Part shown: piece after piece, positions 23,511 to 33,500 of the stretch | Position numbering within the stretch: position 1 is the first letter of the stretch | Layout: each line of letters opens with the position of its first letter | Translations under genes and position numbers: made by a program | Source: Pelomonas sp. Root405 | GTDB lineage: Bacteria > Pseudomonadota > Gammaproteobacteria > Burkholderiales > Burkholderiaceae_C | Assembly (NCBI RefSeq): GCF_001425165.1 | Contig: NZ_LMDU01000011.1 | Location: 186,058 to 250,057, forward strand | Direction of reading: 5' to 3' | DNA length: 64,000 nt | The notes under the pieces: generated by a model | What the model saw: only the letters and a program-made list of their open reading frames with translations | What the model was told of the DNA's origin: nothing | The model's database searches: none

Positions 23511-24529
23511 ATGACCTGCTGCTGCGCCCCGTGGCCGAGGCCGACCTGCCCGCACTGATGCGCATGGCGGCGGCGAGTGCCGACGGCATCAGCTCGCTGC
23601 CCAACGACGAGGCCAAGCTGGCCGCGCGCATCGCCGCGTCGATGCAGTCCTTTGCCAGCCTGGACGACGCCAGCGGCGAGGAGACCTATCTCTTCGTGCT
23701 GGAGGACATGTCGGCCCGTCGCGTGGTCGGCTGCTCGGGCATTGCCGCCAGCGCTGGCTTCTTCGACCGCTTCTACAGCTACCGCAACGAGTTCGTCGTG
23801 CATGCGAGCAATGCGTTAGGGGTGTCGCAGCGCATGCACACCCTGCACCTCTGCCACGACCTGACCGGCGCGACGCTGCTGACCTCCTTTTATCTCGACC
23901 CCGACTACGAGCACGGCCCCGCCGCCCAGCTGCTGTCGCGCTCGCGGCTGCTCTTCATCCGGGCTCATGCCGAGCGCTTCTCGGAGCGCATCGCCGCCGA
24001 GAGCCCGGGCATCACCGACGCCGCCGGCCAGAGCCCCTTCTGGGATGCCGTCGGCCGGCGCTTCTTCGGCATGGACTATCCGCAGGCCGAACTCATCGTC
24101 GGCGGCCGCAGCAAGGCCTTCATCGCCGACCTGATGCCGCCCTCACCCATCTATGTCGCCCTGCTGCCCGAGGCCGCGCAGTGGGCCCTGGGCCAGCTGC
24201 ACCCGGTGGGCGAGCTGCCCTTCTCGGTGCTGCAGGACGAGGGCTTCGATGCCGACAGCTATGTCGACATCTTCGATGGCGGGCCGACGGTGGACGCGCC
24301 GCTGGCCTCGTTGCGCAGCGTGAGGCTGGCGCGCGAGGTCGTCGTGGCGGCCGAGGCCGATGTGCGCGAGCGCGAGTGGGCCCTGCTGGCTTGCACGGAG
24401 CGCACGCGCTTTCGCGCCGTCCTCGCCCAGGTCGGCCGCGAGGTGGACGCCGGCACCGCCGCCCGCGTCGGCGCGCAGCCGGGCGAGCGCCTTGTCATGA
24501 CGCCTTTGCAGACGGAGGTGTCCGCATGA
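23507..24529 (+). CDS. astA: Arginine N-succinyltransferase (AstA/AruF type)
   Basis: 340 residues, full length for the family. N-terminal LLLRPVAEADLPALMRMAA, GISSLPNDEAKLAARI, central YSYRNEFVVHASNALGV, TDAAGQSPFWDAVGRRFFGMDY, KAFIADLMPPSPIYVALLP and IFDGGPTVDAPL all correspond to conserved AstA blocks. AstA transfers a succinyl group from succinyl-CoA to arginine (or ornithine), the first step of the AST degradation pathway. Second gene of the regulator-astA-astA-like operon, with 4-bp overlaps on both sides. astB, astC and astD are not in the window, so the rest of the pathway is elsewhere. Confidence 0.9.
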   Translation: MNDLLLRPVAEADLPALMRMAAASADGISSLPNDEAKLAARIAASMQSFASLDDASGEETYLFVLEDMSARRVVGCSGIAASAGFFDRFYSYRNEFVVHASNALGVSQRMHTLHLCHDLTGATLLTSFYLDPDYEHGPAAQLLSRSRLLFIRAHAERFSERIAAESPGITDAAGQSPFWDAVGRRFFGMDYPQAELIVGGRSKAFIADLMPPSPIYVALLPEAAQWALGQLHPVGELPFSVLQDEGFDADSYVDIFDGGPTVDAPLASLRSVRLAREVVVAAEADVREREWALLACTERTRFRAVLAQVGREVDAGTAARVGAQPGERLVMTPLQTEVSA

Positions 24530-25206
24530 GCCGCATCCTGCTAACCCATGAAACGGGCGGCATCCGGCTGTCACTGGACGACAGCAATGCGTCGCTGCTG
24601 CTGGTGCCGCGCCTGGGCCTGACGCTACCGCGCTACCACTTCCGCCTCGGCCGCGTCGTGCATGCCGCCGCCGAGCTCGAGCTGTTCCGCGTGCAGACCA
24701 CGCTGCTGCTGGGCAACGACCACACCGGCCATGCCGAGCTGACCGAACTGCGCACGGCGCCGGGACTGGGCGAGGCCGCTCAGGTGGCGGCGGTGTCGAC
24801 ACTGATCGCTGCCGCACAGGCGCAGCTGCGCGAGCGGCCGGCCGATTTCGGCGACTGGCTGGTGGCCGAGCTGCCGGGCCGGCGTGACGAACAGGGCCAC
24901 TCGCCCTTCTGGCAGGCCCTGGGCGCGCGCTTCTACCCCGGCGACCCGGCCGAGGCCGAAGCGCGGCTGGGGCCGGACTGGCGCAGCCACCTGGCGGCGC
25001 TGTTGCCGCGGCAGACGGTGTATTTGTCCTTCCTCGGTGAAGAGGCCGAGAGCCGCGTGCTGGATGTCGACGACGCGGCGAGACCAGCTTTGATGGCACT
25101 GCAGGCGGCAGGCTTCCTGCCGCCCGTGCATGCGCGTATCGATGACGGTGGACCAGTGCTGGCTTGGCCCGTCCCGCGTGCGGCTGCGTCGACGATGCAA
25201 GGGTGA
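24526..25206 (+). CDS. Truncated AstA-like protein, possible second succinyltransferase subunit
   Basis: 226 residues that align only with the middle and C-terminal parts of AstA: PRYHFRLGRVVHAAAELELF, LLGNDHTGHAEL, RDEQGHSPFWQALGARFYPGD and IDDGGPVLAW. The N-terminal 100 residues of AstA are replaced by a short stretch, and the DPDW-type donor-binding region is shortened. Start ATG 24526 overlaps the astA stop (ATGA). In Pseudomonas, AruF and AruG are two full-length paralogous subunits; here the second is shorter, so it may be a structural or regulatory partner rather than a catalyst (inference). Followed by repeat A. Confidence 0.75.
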   Translation: MSRILLTHETGGIRLSLDDSNASLLLVPRLGLTLPRYHFRLGRVVHAAAELELFRVQTTLLLGNDHTGHAELTELRTAPGLGEAAQVAAVSTLIAAAQAQLRERPADFGDWLVAELPGRRDEQGHSPFWQALGARFYPGDPAEAEARLGPDWRSHLAALLPRQTVYLSFLGEEAESRVLDVDDAARPALMALQAAGFLPPVHARIDDGGPVLAWPVPRAAASTMQG

Positions 25207-25212
25207 GTATTT

Positions 25213-25345
25213 GGGCCGAGCGCCGGGCCGCCCCAAGCCGGCCCGTCAGGCGATGTGCTTGCCGGTCAATCCGGCAAGCACCGCCGTCGCCTCGGGGGAC
25301 CGACTGGGCTTGCCCGCGTACAGCGGCGCAAGACCAGGCGAGGGG
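25213..25345. repeat. Dispersed intergenic repeat A, copy 2
   Basis: Close match to 4329-4464. Contains a perfect 9-bp stem GCTTGCCGG-TCAAT-CCGGCAAGC at the place where copy 1 has a stem with other bases. It fills the gap between the convergent astA-like and cyanophycinase genes and ends on the base before the cyanophycinase stop codon. Confidence 0.8.
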
Positions 25346-26707
25346 TCAATAGATATCCACCTTCACCTTGTCCACCGTGTATTTGCCGCCGCTGTAGTAG
25401 CCCTTGCTGGTAGCGTCGCGCGTGAAGCGCAGGCGGATGACGGGCGAGCCGCTGGGGTAGGTCGGGCCGCTGCTGTAGACGGGCACCGGGGCCGTGCCGG
25501 TATTGATCGTCGGCGTCTGGTCCACCACGCGCGTCAGGGACTTGGACGTCTCCAGCGCGGCAAAGATGTCGGCCGAGTTGTAAGCACTGCCGTAGTAGTA
25601 GGCCGTGCCGATGGCGCTCTTGCTGCTGGTGACGACCTTGCTCGAATAGTTGTAGCGGTCGCCCGGCGTCAGCAGGCTCACGCGCAGCCCGTTGACCTTG
25701 TAGTAACTGCCGGTCTGCACGCTTGCCGCCGCCGTGTCGACGATCAGCAGCCGGTTGGCGCCATAGACGGTGGCCGTCTGTGACGAGGTGTCCACCAGCA
25801 CGCCGGTGTTCTCGTCGACGCCGAAGCCCTGGGCCACGCTGAGGTCGCGCAGCGCGGCGGCCAGGCGGCCCAGGCGCCCGGAGCGGCTGTCGAAGTGGGT
25901 GTCGCTGAGGATGCCCGCGGGCAGAAAGCCCAGGCCCTTCATCGTCGCGCCGTTCTCCAGGTAGCGCAGCGCGCTGGTGCCGTCACGCGTGTCGCCCAGC
26001 GTCTGCCAGCCCGTGACGGCCGTGTCAGGCAGGTCCGCGCCGTAGTACAGGTAGCCATAGCTGACGCCACCGGCATGCATCTTCACGTTCAGCGCATGGT
26101 TGCCGGCCGAGTCGCCGGCGATGACGATGTTGCCGCTGCCGTTGTTCCAGCGCGCCCGCAGCGCAGCGGCCAGGCCGGAGTCGGCACCGCTGTCGGTCAG
26201 CAGCGTGCGGATGACCTTGGCCTGGTCGCCGCCGACGATCCAGACCGCGTCGGCCTGGTTGATGAGGGCGATGTTGGCCTGGCCCTGCGTGGTGCTGCTG
26301 CTGGCATGCACGCCGTAGTTGTCGACGTGGGCCGTGATGTGCTTCGGGCTGAAGCCGTGGGTCTGGAAGAGGTTGTAGTAGCCGCGCTTGACCGGTGACG
26401 AGCCACTGGCCGGGATGTCGTTGTTGAAGGCGTCAAGGCCGACGGCATAGGTCTCCTTGGACGCCGTGATGACGGCGATGCGCGGGCACACGGTGGTGGC
26501 CCAGTTGCTGCCGCAGTTGTTGGTGCTGCTGATGTTGGGCGTGTAGCTGCTGTCGCGGCCCGTGGCCTTGCGCAGACCGTTGACGAAGAGGTCGGTGTTG
26601 ACGTCGTCATAGGCGCCGCCGGACAGGAAGATCTTGCCGGCCAAGGCCGGTGCGCTGGCCAGGCCCAGCAGCAGGGCCCCAACGAGGGCGGTGATGTTCT
26701 TTCTCAT
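25346..26707 (-). CDS. Second exported cyanophycinase-like protein (peptidase S51)
   Basis: 453 residues with a signal peptide (cleavage after ALA, residue 23). The triad is present: Ser200 in IAGDSAGNH, His271 in SDTHFDSRSGRLGRL and Glu299 in GVDENTGVLV. Compared with the first cyanophycinase the nucleophile elbow is GDSAGN rather than GTSAGA, and there is an insertion near 55-75 with two cysteines that could pair in the periplasm or outside the cell. A 100-residue C-terminal domain rich in Tyr, Ser and Thr follows the core. Start ATG 26707 gives the signal peptide. An ArgR-like tandem site lies 92-128 bp upstream of the start. Converges on the astA operon. Confidence 0.85.
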   Translation of the reverse strand: MRKNITALVGALLLGLASAPALAGKIFLSGGAYDDVNTDLFVNGLRKATGRDSSYTPNISSTNNCGSNWATTVCPRIAVITASKETYAVGLDAFNNDIPASGSSPVKRGYYNLFQTHGFSPKHITAHVDNYGVHASSSTTQGQANIALINQADAVWIVGGDQAKVIRTLLTDSGADSGLAAALRARWNNGSGNIVIAGDSAGNHALNVKMHAGGVSYGYLYYGADLPDTAVTGWQTLGDTRDGTSALRYLENGATMKGLGFLPAGILSDTHFDSRSGRLGRLAAALRDLSVAQGFGVDENTGVLVDTSSQTATVYGANRLLIVDTAAASVQTGSYYKVNGLRVSLLTPGDRYNYSSKVVTSSKSAIGTAYYYGSAYNSADIFAALETSKSLTRVVDQTPTINTGTAPVPVYSSGPTYPSGSPVIRLRFTRDATSKGYYSGGKYTVDKVKVDIY

Positions 26708-26798
26708 GACACTCCAGGCGAGAAGGGCGGCGCCGGGATGGCGGCCTCGACCCTGGATGCACGGTAGTGACGGCTTTGGGCGCTGGGTAGCAGGCGAC

Positions 26799-26835
26799 TT
26801 GCAGCGGCGCGACATGGATTTGCGTCGCCGTGCCG
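26799..26835 (-). promoter_or_regulatory. ArgR-type tandem operator upstream of the second cyanophycinase
   Basis: On the minus strand the half-site TGTCGC-GCCGCTGC-AA (26814 down to 26799) matches the Pseudomonas ArgR half-site perfectly. Exactly 21 bp upstream, CGGCAC-GGCGACGC-AA (26835 to 26820) is a weaker half-site keeping the AA. Same period as the site at 17885. Confidence 0.5.
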
Positions 26836-26899
26836 CACCCGGGAATGTCCCGGGCGGGTTGTCACGGAGCCGGGCCGGCTGAGGCAAGCCGGCTCGCCG

Positions 26900-27517
26900 T
26901 CACCAGCGCGGCGGCAGTTTCCTGAGCAGCACGATGCGCTCTCGCGACACCTCGATATAGCCGCCGCGCGCCAGGTCCTGCAGCAGCCGGTTGACCATGG
27001 CCTTCGACGCACCAAGCCGCTCAGCGATGCGCGTCTGGCTCAGCGGGCCCGGCACCATACGCTGGCCCCCGGTGTCGATGGCCAGCGCCTCAAACAGCCC
27101 CACCAGCCGCCCGTACACGTCGACGGAGGCCAGGCGGCCCACGGTGCGCGTGAGCGTGCGCACCCGCTCAACGAGGCGCTGAATGAGGTGATGGGCGAGA
27201 TCGGGCCGCGACGCCAGCACGCGCTCCAGCTCGGCGCGCCCAACGCGTGTCAGCCTTGCCCTGGACGTCACCTCCACCGTGGCGGCACGCCGCTCCCCGC
27301 TGAGCATCAGCTCGCCGAAGAACTCGCCGGCGCCCAGTGTGTTCAGCTCCACCATGCGCCCGCCTTCGCCAGCCACCACTGCACGCAGTTCGCCGCTGTG
27401 CACGATGTACATGCAGTCCGCCACATCGCCCTCGTTGACGACCGCGGTGCCAGGCTCCCAGGTGCGCGTGTCGCCCAGCTTCGCCAGCTCGACCAGGATC
27501 TCGTCCGCTTGTTCCAT
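26900..27517 (-). CDS. Crp/Fnr-family transcriptional regulator
   Basis: 205 residues: cyclic-nucleotide-binding-type jelly roll (about 15-115; GDVADCMYIVHSGELRAVV, GEFFGELMLSGERRAATVE) followed by the dimer helix and a winged helix (LSQTRIAERLGASKAMVNRLLQDLARGGYIEVSRERIVLL). The phosphate-binding cassette has GELMLSGERRAA, close to the CRP pattern GELALLxxxPRAA, so cAMP or cGMP binding is possible. No Fnr-type cysteine cluster is seen. Divergent from a small exported protein; a cNMP-domain SulP transporter and a class III cyclase are encoded close by. Confidence 0.88.
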   Translation of the reverse strand: MEQADEILVELAKLGDTRTWEPGTAVVNEGDVADCMYIVHSGELRAVVAGEGGRMVELNTLGAGEFFGELMLSGERRAATVEVTSRARLTRVGRAELERVLASRPDLAHHLIQRLVERVRTLTRTVGRLASVDVYGRLVGLFEALAIDTGGQRMVPGPLSQTRIAERLGASKAMVNRLLQDLARGGYIEVSRERIVLLRKLPPRW

Positions 27518-27732
27518 CGCCGTTTCCCGCGTTCGTTGCTGAGCCCGAGGACCGCCAGGCGCCAGTCACTGTAACCACGCCATCAGCCGGCCCGCAGCGC
27601 ATCGGGCGTTCACTATTGAACCGGTGCGCTCCACGGGGCGCTGGCGGCGCGACCATGCGATCACCGCTGCAAAAGGCGCCGCCGCCTCCCGGCGGGACCG
27701 CCTATCCAACGCACACGCCCAGGAGCCTCACC

Positions 27733-28116
27733 ATGTCCAACGCCGCCTTCAAGTGGATCCCCGCTGCCCTGCTCGTGCTGGGCAGCCACGCGCCAAGCGC
27801 AATCGCGCAGTCGACGCCAGCAACCATCGAGCGTTCGCATGCGGACGCGCTGACCTCGTTCCGCCAGGCCCGCTTCCCCGAGGCCTACGGCCGGTTCATC
27901 GCGTTGGCAAACGCCGGGCACGCACCTTCTGCTGAACTGGCGCTGTGGATGTACCGGCACGGCACTTCGGTGTTCGCACGCGAATGGGACAGCACCCCGG
28001 AACAGTTGGCCGCCTGGACGCGGCTCGCCGGTCAGCCGGCGCCCGCGCTGGCGGCGCACGGTGACCGGCAGGACGCCGCACCGGTGGCCACGTGGACCCG
28101 CGGCAGCGCGCGATGA
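27733..28116 (+). CDS. Small exported protein of unknown function
   Basis: 127 residues with a signal peptide (cleavage after IAQ, about residue 26). The mature part has a helical repeat-like stretch (SHADALTSFRQARFPEAYGRFIALANAG) resembling a single TPR/Sel1 unit, and the block LALWMYRHGTSVFAREWDSTPEQLAAWTRLAG. Start ATG 27733 follows AGGAG at a good distance. No characterised family recognised. Divergent from the Crp/Fnr gene, convergent with the SulP gene. Confidence 0.7.
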   Translation: MSNAAFKWIPAALLVLGSHAPSAIAQSTPATIERSHADALTSFRQARFPEAYGRFIALANAGHAPSAELALWMYRHGTSVFAREWDSTPEQLAAWTRLAGQPAPALAAHGDRQDAAPVATWTRGSAR

Positions 28117-28138
28117 CCGACGGTGTCGGTGTTGCGGG

Positions 28139-30382
28139 TCAGCGCGTGCTGTCGCGCCACGCGCCCGCCGCACCGCGCAGCCGTTGCGACAGGTGCAGGG
28201 CCACGTTGCGATGCAGCCGGATCGCAATGGCCGGATGGCTGCGGCCCATCTCGTCCAGGCTGTCCAGCGTCAACGCGTAGGCCAGCGTGGGCGCGTCGGC
28301 CACCGCCCCGGCGGTGCGGCCACCGCCGTCGAGCATCGCCGTCTCGCCGATCATCATGCCCGGCGACACGCTGAGGTAGCGCTGCGTGCGCCCATGTCGG
28401 TCAGGCTGGCTGACGGCGCTGACCGAACCCTTGCCGAGCACATACAGACGGTCGCCCGGGTCGCCCTCCCTGAACAGGGCTTCGCCCGCGGCCAAAGATC
28501 GGGGTTGCAGCTTGGCGATGACGACGGCCGCCTGGGCGCTGTCCAGCCCGGCCAGCAGTGCCGAGTCGGCCAGGGAAACCTCGGCCATCGCCAGAACGTC
28601 ACCTTCATCCAGCAGGCGGTGCTCCGCCGCTTCTATGGCACGGTCGGCGTCCGGCCAGTGCAGAACATGGGGCGCGGCGAGCGAACGCGCGCCGAAGCTG
28701 TGCAGCGCGTGTGCCGCCGCCGACCCCAGCGCCAGCCCCGCCAGATCGACGCGGATCCCCCGCGCCTGCAGCCGTGCCACCACCTGCTGCAACGCCACGG
28801 CGCCGGACTCGTCGATGGCGCTCATGCGGCGCATGTCGATCACGAGGCTGCGGCATTCGGCATCCAGCGTGTCGGCTGCGTCGAGCAGCTGTTCACTGCT
28901 GCCGAAGAACAGCGCGCCGCCAAGCTCGAAGACGGTGATGCCGGCGCGCAGCGGCTGCAGCCGCGCCTCGACAGGCAGGGGGTAGATGCGGCGCGAGGGG
29001 CGTGCGGATGCGAGATAGCGGTCATGCAGCAGCGAGCGGTTCATGCGCGAGGCGAAGGCCACCAACGACAGCAGCACGCCCAGGCCGATGCCCGCGGCCA
29101 TGCCCTGCCACAGGGTGGTGACGACCATGACGAACACTGCGCCGAGGCCCAGCGCGAGGTCGCGCGAATGGTCGCCGGCCCACCAGCGCGCCAGCAAGTG
29201 CCCGGTCCAGCGGTCGGCCAGGCCCAGCGCGACGATCAGCATTACCCCCGCCAGCACCGGCAGCGGCAGCCGCGCCAGCAAGGGGGCACCCAACAGGAAC
29301 AGCAGCCCCAACACCGCCGCCCCCACCAGCACGGCGACACGCCCGCGGCCGCCGGCGCGCAGCGTGGCCTGGGCGCGCACGCGCGCGGCTGTGAGCGGCA
29401 AGCCACCGAGCAGGCCGCAAGCCATGTTGCTGAAGCCCAGGACGATCAGCTCGCGTCGGGGGTCATGCCTGGTGTTGAGTTGCTGGTCCACCGCGCGCAC
29501 GCTCAGCGACGACTCCAGCGTGCTGATTGCGGCCAGCGCCAGCGCCGTCACGGTGACGGGTCCGGCGTGCGCCTGGAGCAGCGCCAAGCCGCCGCGCTCC
29601 AGCAGCGGCAGCAGCGCGGGCGGCCATGGCAGCGCCGACGGCAACGGGCCGACAAGGGCGCCGGCCGAGAGCGAGCCGGCGTGCGCAGGCCAAAACATCG
29701 GCACCAGCAGCGACCACAGCGCATGCACCGCCGCGCCGGCCACCAAGCCGAGCAGCGCCGCCGGCAGCCGCGGCCGGCGCCGGGCGGTCCACCAGATGCC
29801 GACAGCGGTGCCCAGGCCCAGGGTCAGCGCTACCGGGTTGCCGGCACCCAGCTGGCCCAGGCTCAAGCGGCTCCCCTGTGGCAGGTCGAGCAGCAGCGGC
29901 AGCTGCGCCAGCACCGTCAGCACCGACGCGCTGTTCATGAACCCGGCAAGCACGGGCTGGGGCACGACGCGCGCCAGCCGCGCCAGGCCGAGCAGTGCAA
30001 ATCCGATCTGCACCACGCCGCTGAGCAGCAGCGCCATCCCGCACAAGGCGACGATGCCGTGAATGCCCGTGGGCGTGGCCGATGCCAGTCGGGGGTCGGC
30101 GACAAGCTGCGTGACCAGGGTGGCAAGGATCAAGGCCGTCGTTGAAGACGGGCCCGCTGTCGGCAGGCTGGTGCGGCTGAGCGCCGCATGGATGAGGCCG
30201 CCGAACCCAGCAGTGACCAGGACCGCGGGTAGGGCCACGCGGGCTGCATCCGCCCCGAGCGAAGCGAAGGCCAGCAAGCCCACGGTGAGCGCCACAGGCA
30301 GCGCGGCCAGCGCGCCGGTGCAGCCAGCGAGGGTTTCGCGTATCCAGCCGAGGTGGGTGCGGCGGTCGTCGCTGAGGTGCAT
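28139..30382 (-). CDS. SulP anion transporter with STAS and cyclic-nucleotide-binding domains
   Basis: 747 residues. Membrane transporter core of about 430 residues (TAGPSSTTALILATLV, GFMNSASVL, ESSLSVRAVDQQLNTRHDPRRELIVLGFSNMACGLLGG), a STAS domain (about 475-585; LVIDMRRMSAIDESGAVALQQVV) and a C-terminal cNMP-binding domain (about 625-735; LFREGDPGDRLYVLGKGSVSAV, GMMIGETAMLDGGGRTAG). The conserved SulP signature is only partly kept, so this is the SulP-cNMP subgroup whose substrate is unclear (sulfate, bicarbonate or dicarboxylate in relatives). Nucleotide binding could gate transport; the phosphate-binding cassette lacks the usual PRxA arginine pattern but keeps GET. Confidence 0.87.
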   Translation of the reverse strand: MHLSDDRRTHLGWIRETLAGCTGALAALPVALTVGLLAFASLGADAARVALPAVLVTAGFGGLIHAALSRTSLPTAGPSSTTALILATLVTQLVADPRLASATPTGIHGIVALCGMALLLSGVVQIGFALLGLARLARVVPQPVLAGFMNSASVLTVLAQLPLLLDLPQGSRLSLGQLGAGNPVALTLGLGTAVGIWWTARRRPRLPAALLGLVAGAAVHALWSLLVPMFWPAHAGSLSAGALVGPLPSALPWPPALLPLLERGGLALLQAHAGPVTVTALALAAISTLESSLSVRAVDQQLNTRHDPRRELIVLGFSNMACGLLGGLPLTAARVRAQATLRAGGRGRVAVLVGAAVLGLLFLLGAPLLARLPLPVLAGVMLIVALGLADRWTGHLLARWWAGDHSRDLALGLGAVFVMVVTTLWQGMAAGIGLGVLLSLVAFASRMNRSLLHDRYLASARPSRRIYPLPVEARLQPLRAGITVFELGGALFFGSSEQLLDAADTLDAECRSLVIDMRRMSAIDESGAVALQQVVARLQARGIRVDLAGLALGSAAAHALHSFGARSLAAPHVLHWPDADRAIEAAEHRLLDEGDVLAMAEVSLADSALLAGLDSAQAAVVIAKLQPRSLAAGEALFREGDPGDRLYVLGKGSVSAVSQPDRHGRTQRYLSVSPGMMIGETAMLDGGGRTAGAVADAPTLAYALTLDSLDEMGRSHPAIAIRLHRNVALHLSQRLRGAAGAWRDSTR

Positions 30383-30554
30383 CGGCTGCCGGCTCGTGAA
30401 GGTGGCTCAGTGTCTCCCATCGAGGCTATTCGGCGTGCAGTGTCGGGATCGATCTGCGCGCGCGGCCGCCGCGAACATGGCTTCACCGCCGCCGCCGCCG
30501 GCTGCTGCCTAGCCGCGGGACCGCGTGCGCTGCCGCATCGACATCGCTGCGGCG

Positions 30555-33500
30555 CTACTGCCCACCACGCGCTTGCCAACGCGCGGCGATGTCGCGATGG
30601 TGTGGGATGTTGGTCAGGAACATCTGCCGCAGCGCCACGTCCTTGATGGCGTCGGCCTGCGCCATCAACGTGCGGTGGGCGCGCTGCAGCCACTCAGCCG
30701 CGCGTGGGTCGCCTGCGGTCGCAAGCACCCGGTGGATGGTGAACTCGATCTTGCGCGGCCACTCCGCGCCAGGAAAGCTGCCGGCCGCGCTCGCAGGCGC
30801 AGCCGGTCCGCCGGACATGGCGGTCCCTTGCGCGACGGCCTCGTCGACGGGCTGCTCGGCGGGCGGCAGCAGCGGTTGCAACGCCCGCACTGCGCCACTG
30901 ATGTCACCCTGCGCCAACAACAGGCTGGCCAACCCTGCACCTGCATCGAATCGCCAGCCTGAGTTGAGTTCCTCGGCCAGCGTGCGCGCCTCGGCATAGG
31001 CCGCCGCCGCCGCCGCAACCTGGCCGCCCGCTGTCAGAGCATCTGCCAGGCAAAACGATGCGAAGGCCACCCACTCCCGCGCCTGCACGGCCCTTGCTGT
31101 GTCCAAAGCGTTGCCCGCGTGGACCCGCGCGCGGTCGGCCTCGCCCTTCAACACCGCCAGGGCAGACAGGCCGCACAAGCGCGCGCACTCCAGCGCCCGG
31201 TCGCCGTTCTGGCGAACCATCTGCAATGACTCGTCCAGGTCGCGCTGGGCAGTAGACAAGTCGCCCAGCGGCAGAGACAGCAGTCCCACGTTGCCGAGCT
31301 GGATGGCCTCATTGCGCCGATCACCTGCTTGACGGGATATCGCCAGGCTTTCACGGAACATGCCGAGGGCACCCACACGGTCATCACAACGCTCGGCCAG
31401 GATCCCCAGGCTGTTGAGGCAGAGGATCTGCGCCTTGGGCAGCCCGCGCTCGCATGCCTCGCTCAACGCTTGTTGCAGGACAAGTCGCGCCTCGTCCCAG
31501 CGTCCCTGGCTCATCACGGCGTGGCCCACCCATCTCAAGCTCATCAGCCGTATCTCGTGAAGTTCATCGTTGACGCCAGCCGGCGCCAGGCTGAGGGCCC
31601 ACTTTGCCAGCACCTTGTCCGCAAGCGCCACGGCGCGCCGCGCCGCGCGCTCGCAGTCGGCATGCGCCGCGATGCGCCTGAGATGGGTGGCGCGGCGGCA
31701 GGCGGTATAGGCGCGCCGGGCATCGTCGTCCAGCGAGTCGGCAATGCCGTCCATCGCGTCGATGTCCGCCGCCTGCTTGTCACGTTCGCCCTGAATCTCC
31801 CAGGTTCGCTCGCGCACGCAAATCAGCCGCCAACGCAGCGCAGCCTGGTGGGCGCTGGCCCCTGCGGCGTCTATCGAAGCCAAGGCTTGCTTCACATGAG
31901 CCAGGGCTGACGCGTGCGCCAGCCGGTCGGCCGCATATTCAGCGGCGCGGGCATGGAATTCAGCCGCGTTGCCCGCATCGCCGGCGTCGGCGAAATGCTT
32001 GGCTGTCAGTCCAAGGAACTCGCCGGCACGGGCACTGTCGCCCTGGCTTTGCGCCGCCAGCCAGTGAGCCAGCTTGGCGTGCAGCATCGAGCGCTGACGC
32101 TTGAGCACGGTGCCATACGTCACCTGGTGCAACAGGGCATGCTTGAAGGCGTATTCGCGCAGGTCGTCGGGCTCGCTGTCGAGGCGCGGCAGCGCCAGTT
32201 CACGCTGCACCAAGCGCGGCAGCCTCGCCTCGTTGTCGGCATCCAGCGCCGCCAGCGCCCGAACCCAGAACACCTGGCCGATGACGCTGGCTTCCTGCAG
32301 CGTCAGCCGCTCGTCCGCGGGCAGGCCGTCAAGCCGCGCCTGCAGCACGCCCGTGAGCGTGGACGGCACCTTGGTCGCCAGCAGCCGGTCGGCCCGCAGC
32401 TGCCAGGGGGCACCCGAGGCGTCGATGGCGCCCTGGTCGATCAGCATGAGCACCAGCTCTTCCATGTAGAAGGGGTTGCCTTCGGCGCCGCCCATGACGA
32501 CTTCCCGCAGTGCGTCCGGGACCTCGGGCAGCTTCTTCAACAGCTCGTTGACCAGCTTGCGGCTGTCCGCCTTGCCCAGCGGATGCAGGTCGATGCGTGT
32601 GTGGGCTTGCCCGCCGCTCAGCCAGTCGGCGCGTCGCTCCAGCAGCGTGGGCCGGCTGAAGGCCAGCAGCAGTAGCGGCATGTCGGCATTGACCTGGGCC
32701 AGATCGCTCAGGAAGTCCAGGGTTTCATCGTCGGCCCAGTGCAAGTCCTCCAGCTGCAGAATGACGGGCAAGCCCTTCTGGCCACTCACGCGGCGGAACA
32801 TCTGCGCCGCCGCATGCAGGGCGCGGCTGCGGATCTGGTTGGGGTCGTCGAGGATGCCGCGTAGGTGCGCGCTGTCCTTCCAGTCCAGCCCGATCAGGTG
32901 GCCCAGCAGGTGGGCATGGGCTTGCGCGTGTTCGGGCTCATCGGCAAAGAGGGGCATCAGGCCGCGCTCGATCTTGGCCTTGGCTTCGTCCAGCGTGTCC
33001 TCGTCGCTCAATTGGAGTCGCCAGGCGACGATGTCGCGGAGCAGGCCGAAGGGCTGGCCCTGCGTCTGCGGGGTGGCGCGGCCGCGGAAGAGGTAGACGG
33101 TCTCCGGCCGGTCTTCCGTCCAGGCCTGGAATTCGTCGAGCAGGCGGCTCTTGCCGATGCCTGCCTCGGCCACCACCAGAACGACGCGCAGGCGGGGCTG
33201 GGAAAACAGGTCTTTGAAGATGGCCTGCAGCGCCTCGAATTCGGCATCGCGGCCGATCATCCGCGTGGCCACGCCCTCGATGCCGCGCTTGGCGATCCGG
33301 AAGGACCTCGGCTTGGCCTTGCGTACCAAATAACTCGTGATGGGCTGGTCGACGCCCTTGACCTGCAGCGATTCGGGCGACGACACCTCGAACAGGCCAC
33401 GGATGTGCGAATAGGTGTCATGGCTGATGCGCAGCGCCCCCGCTGCAGCGGTCTGCTCCATGCGCGCAGCGATGTTGACAGTCAGGCCGCGAACGGCGTT

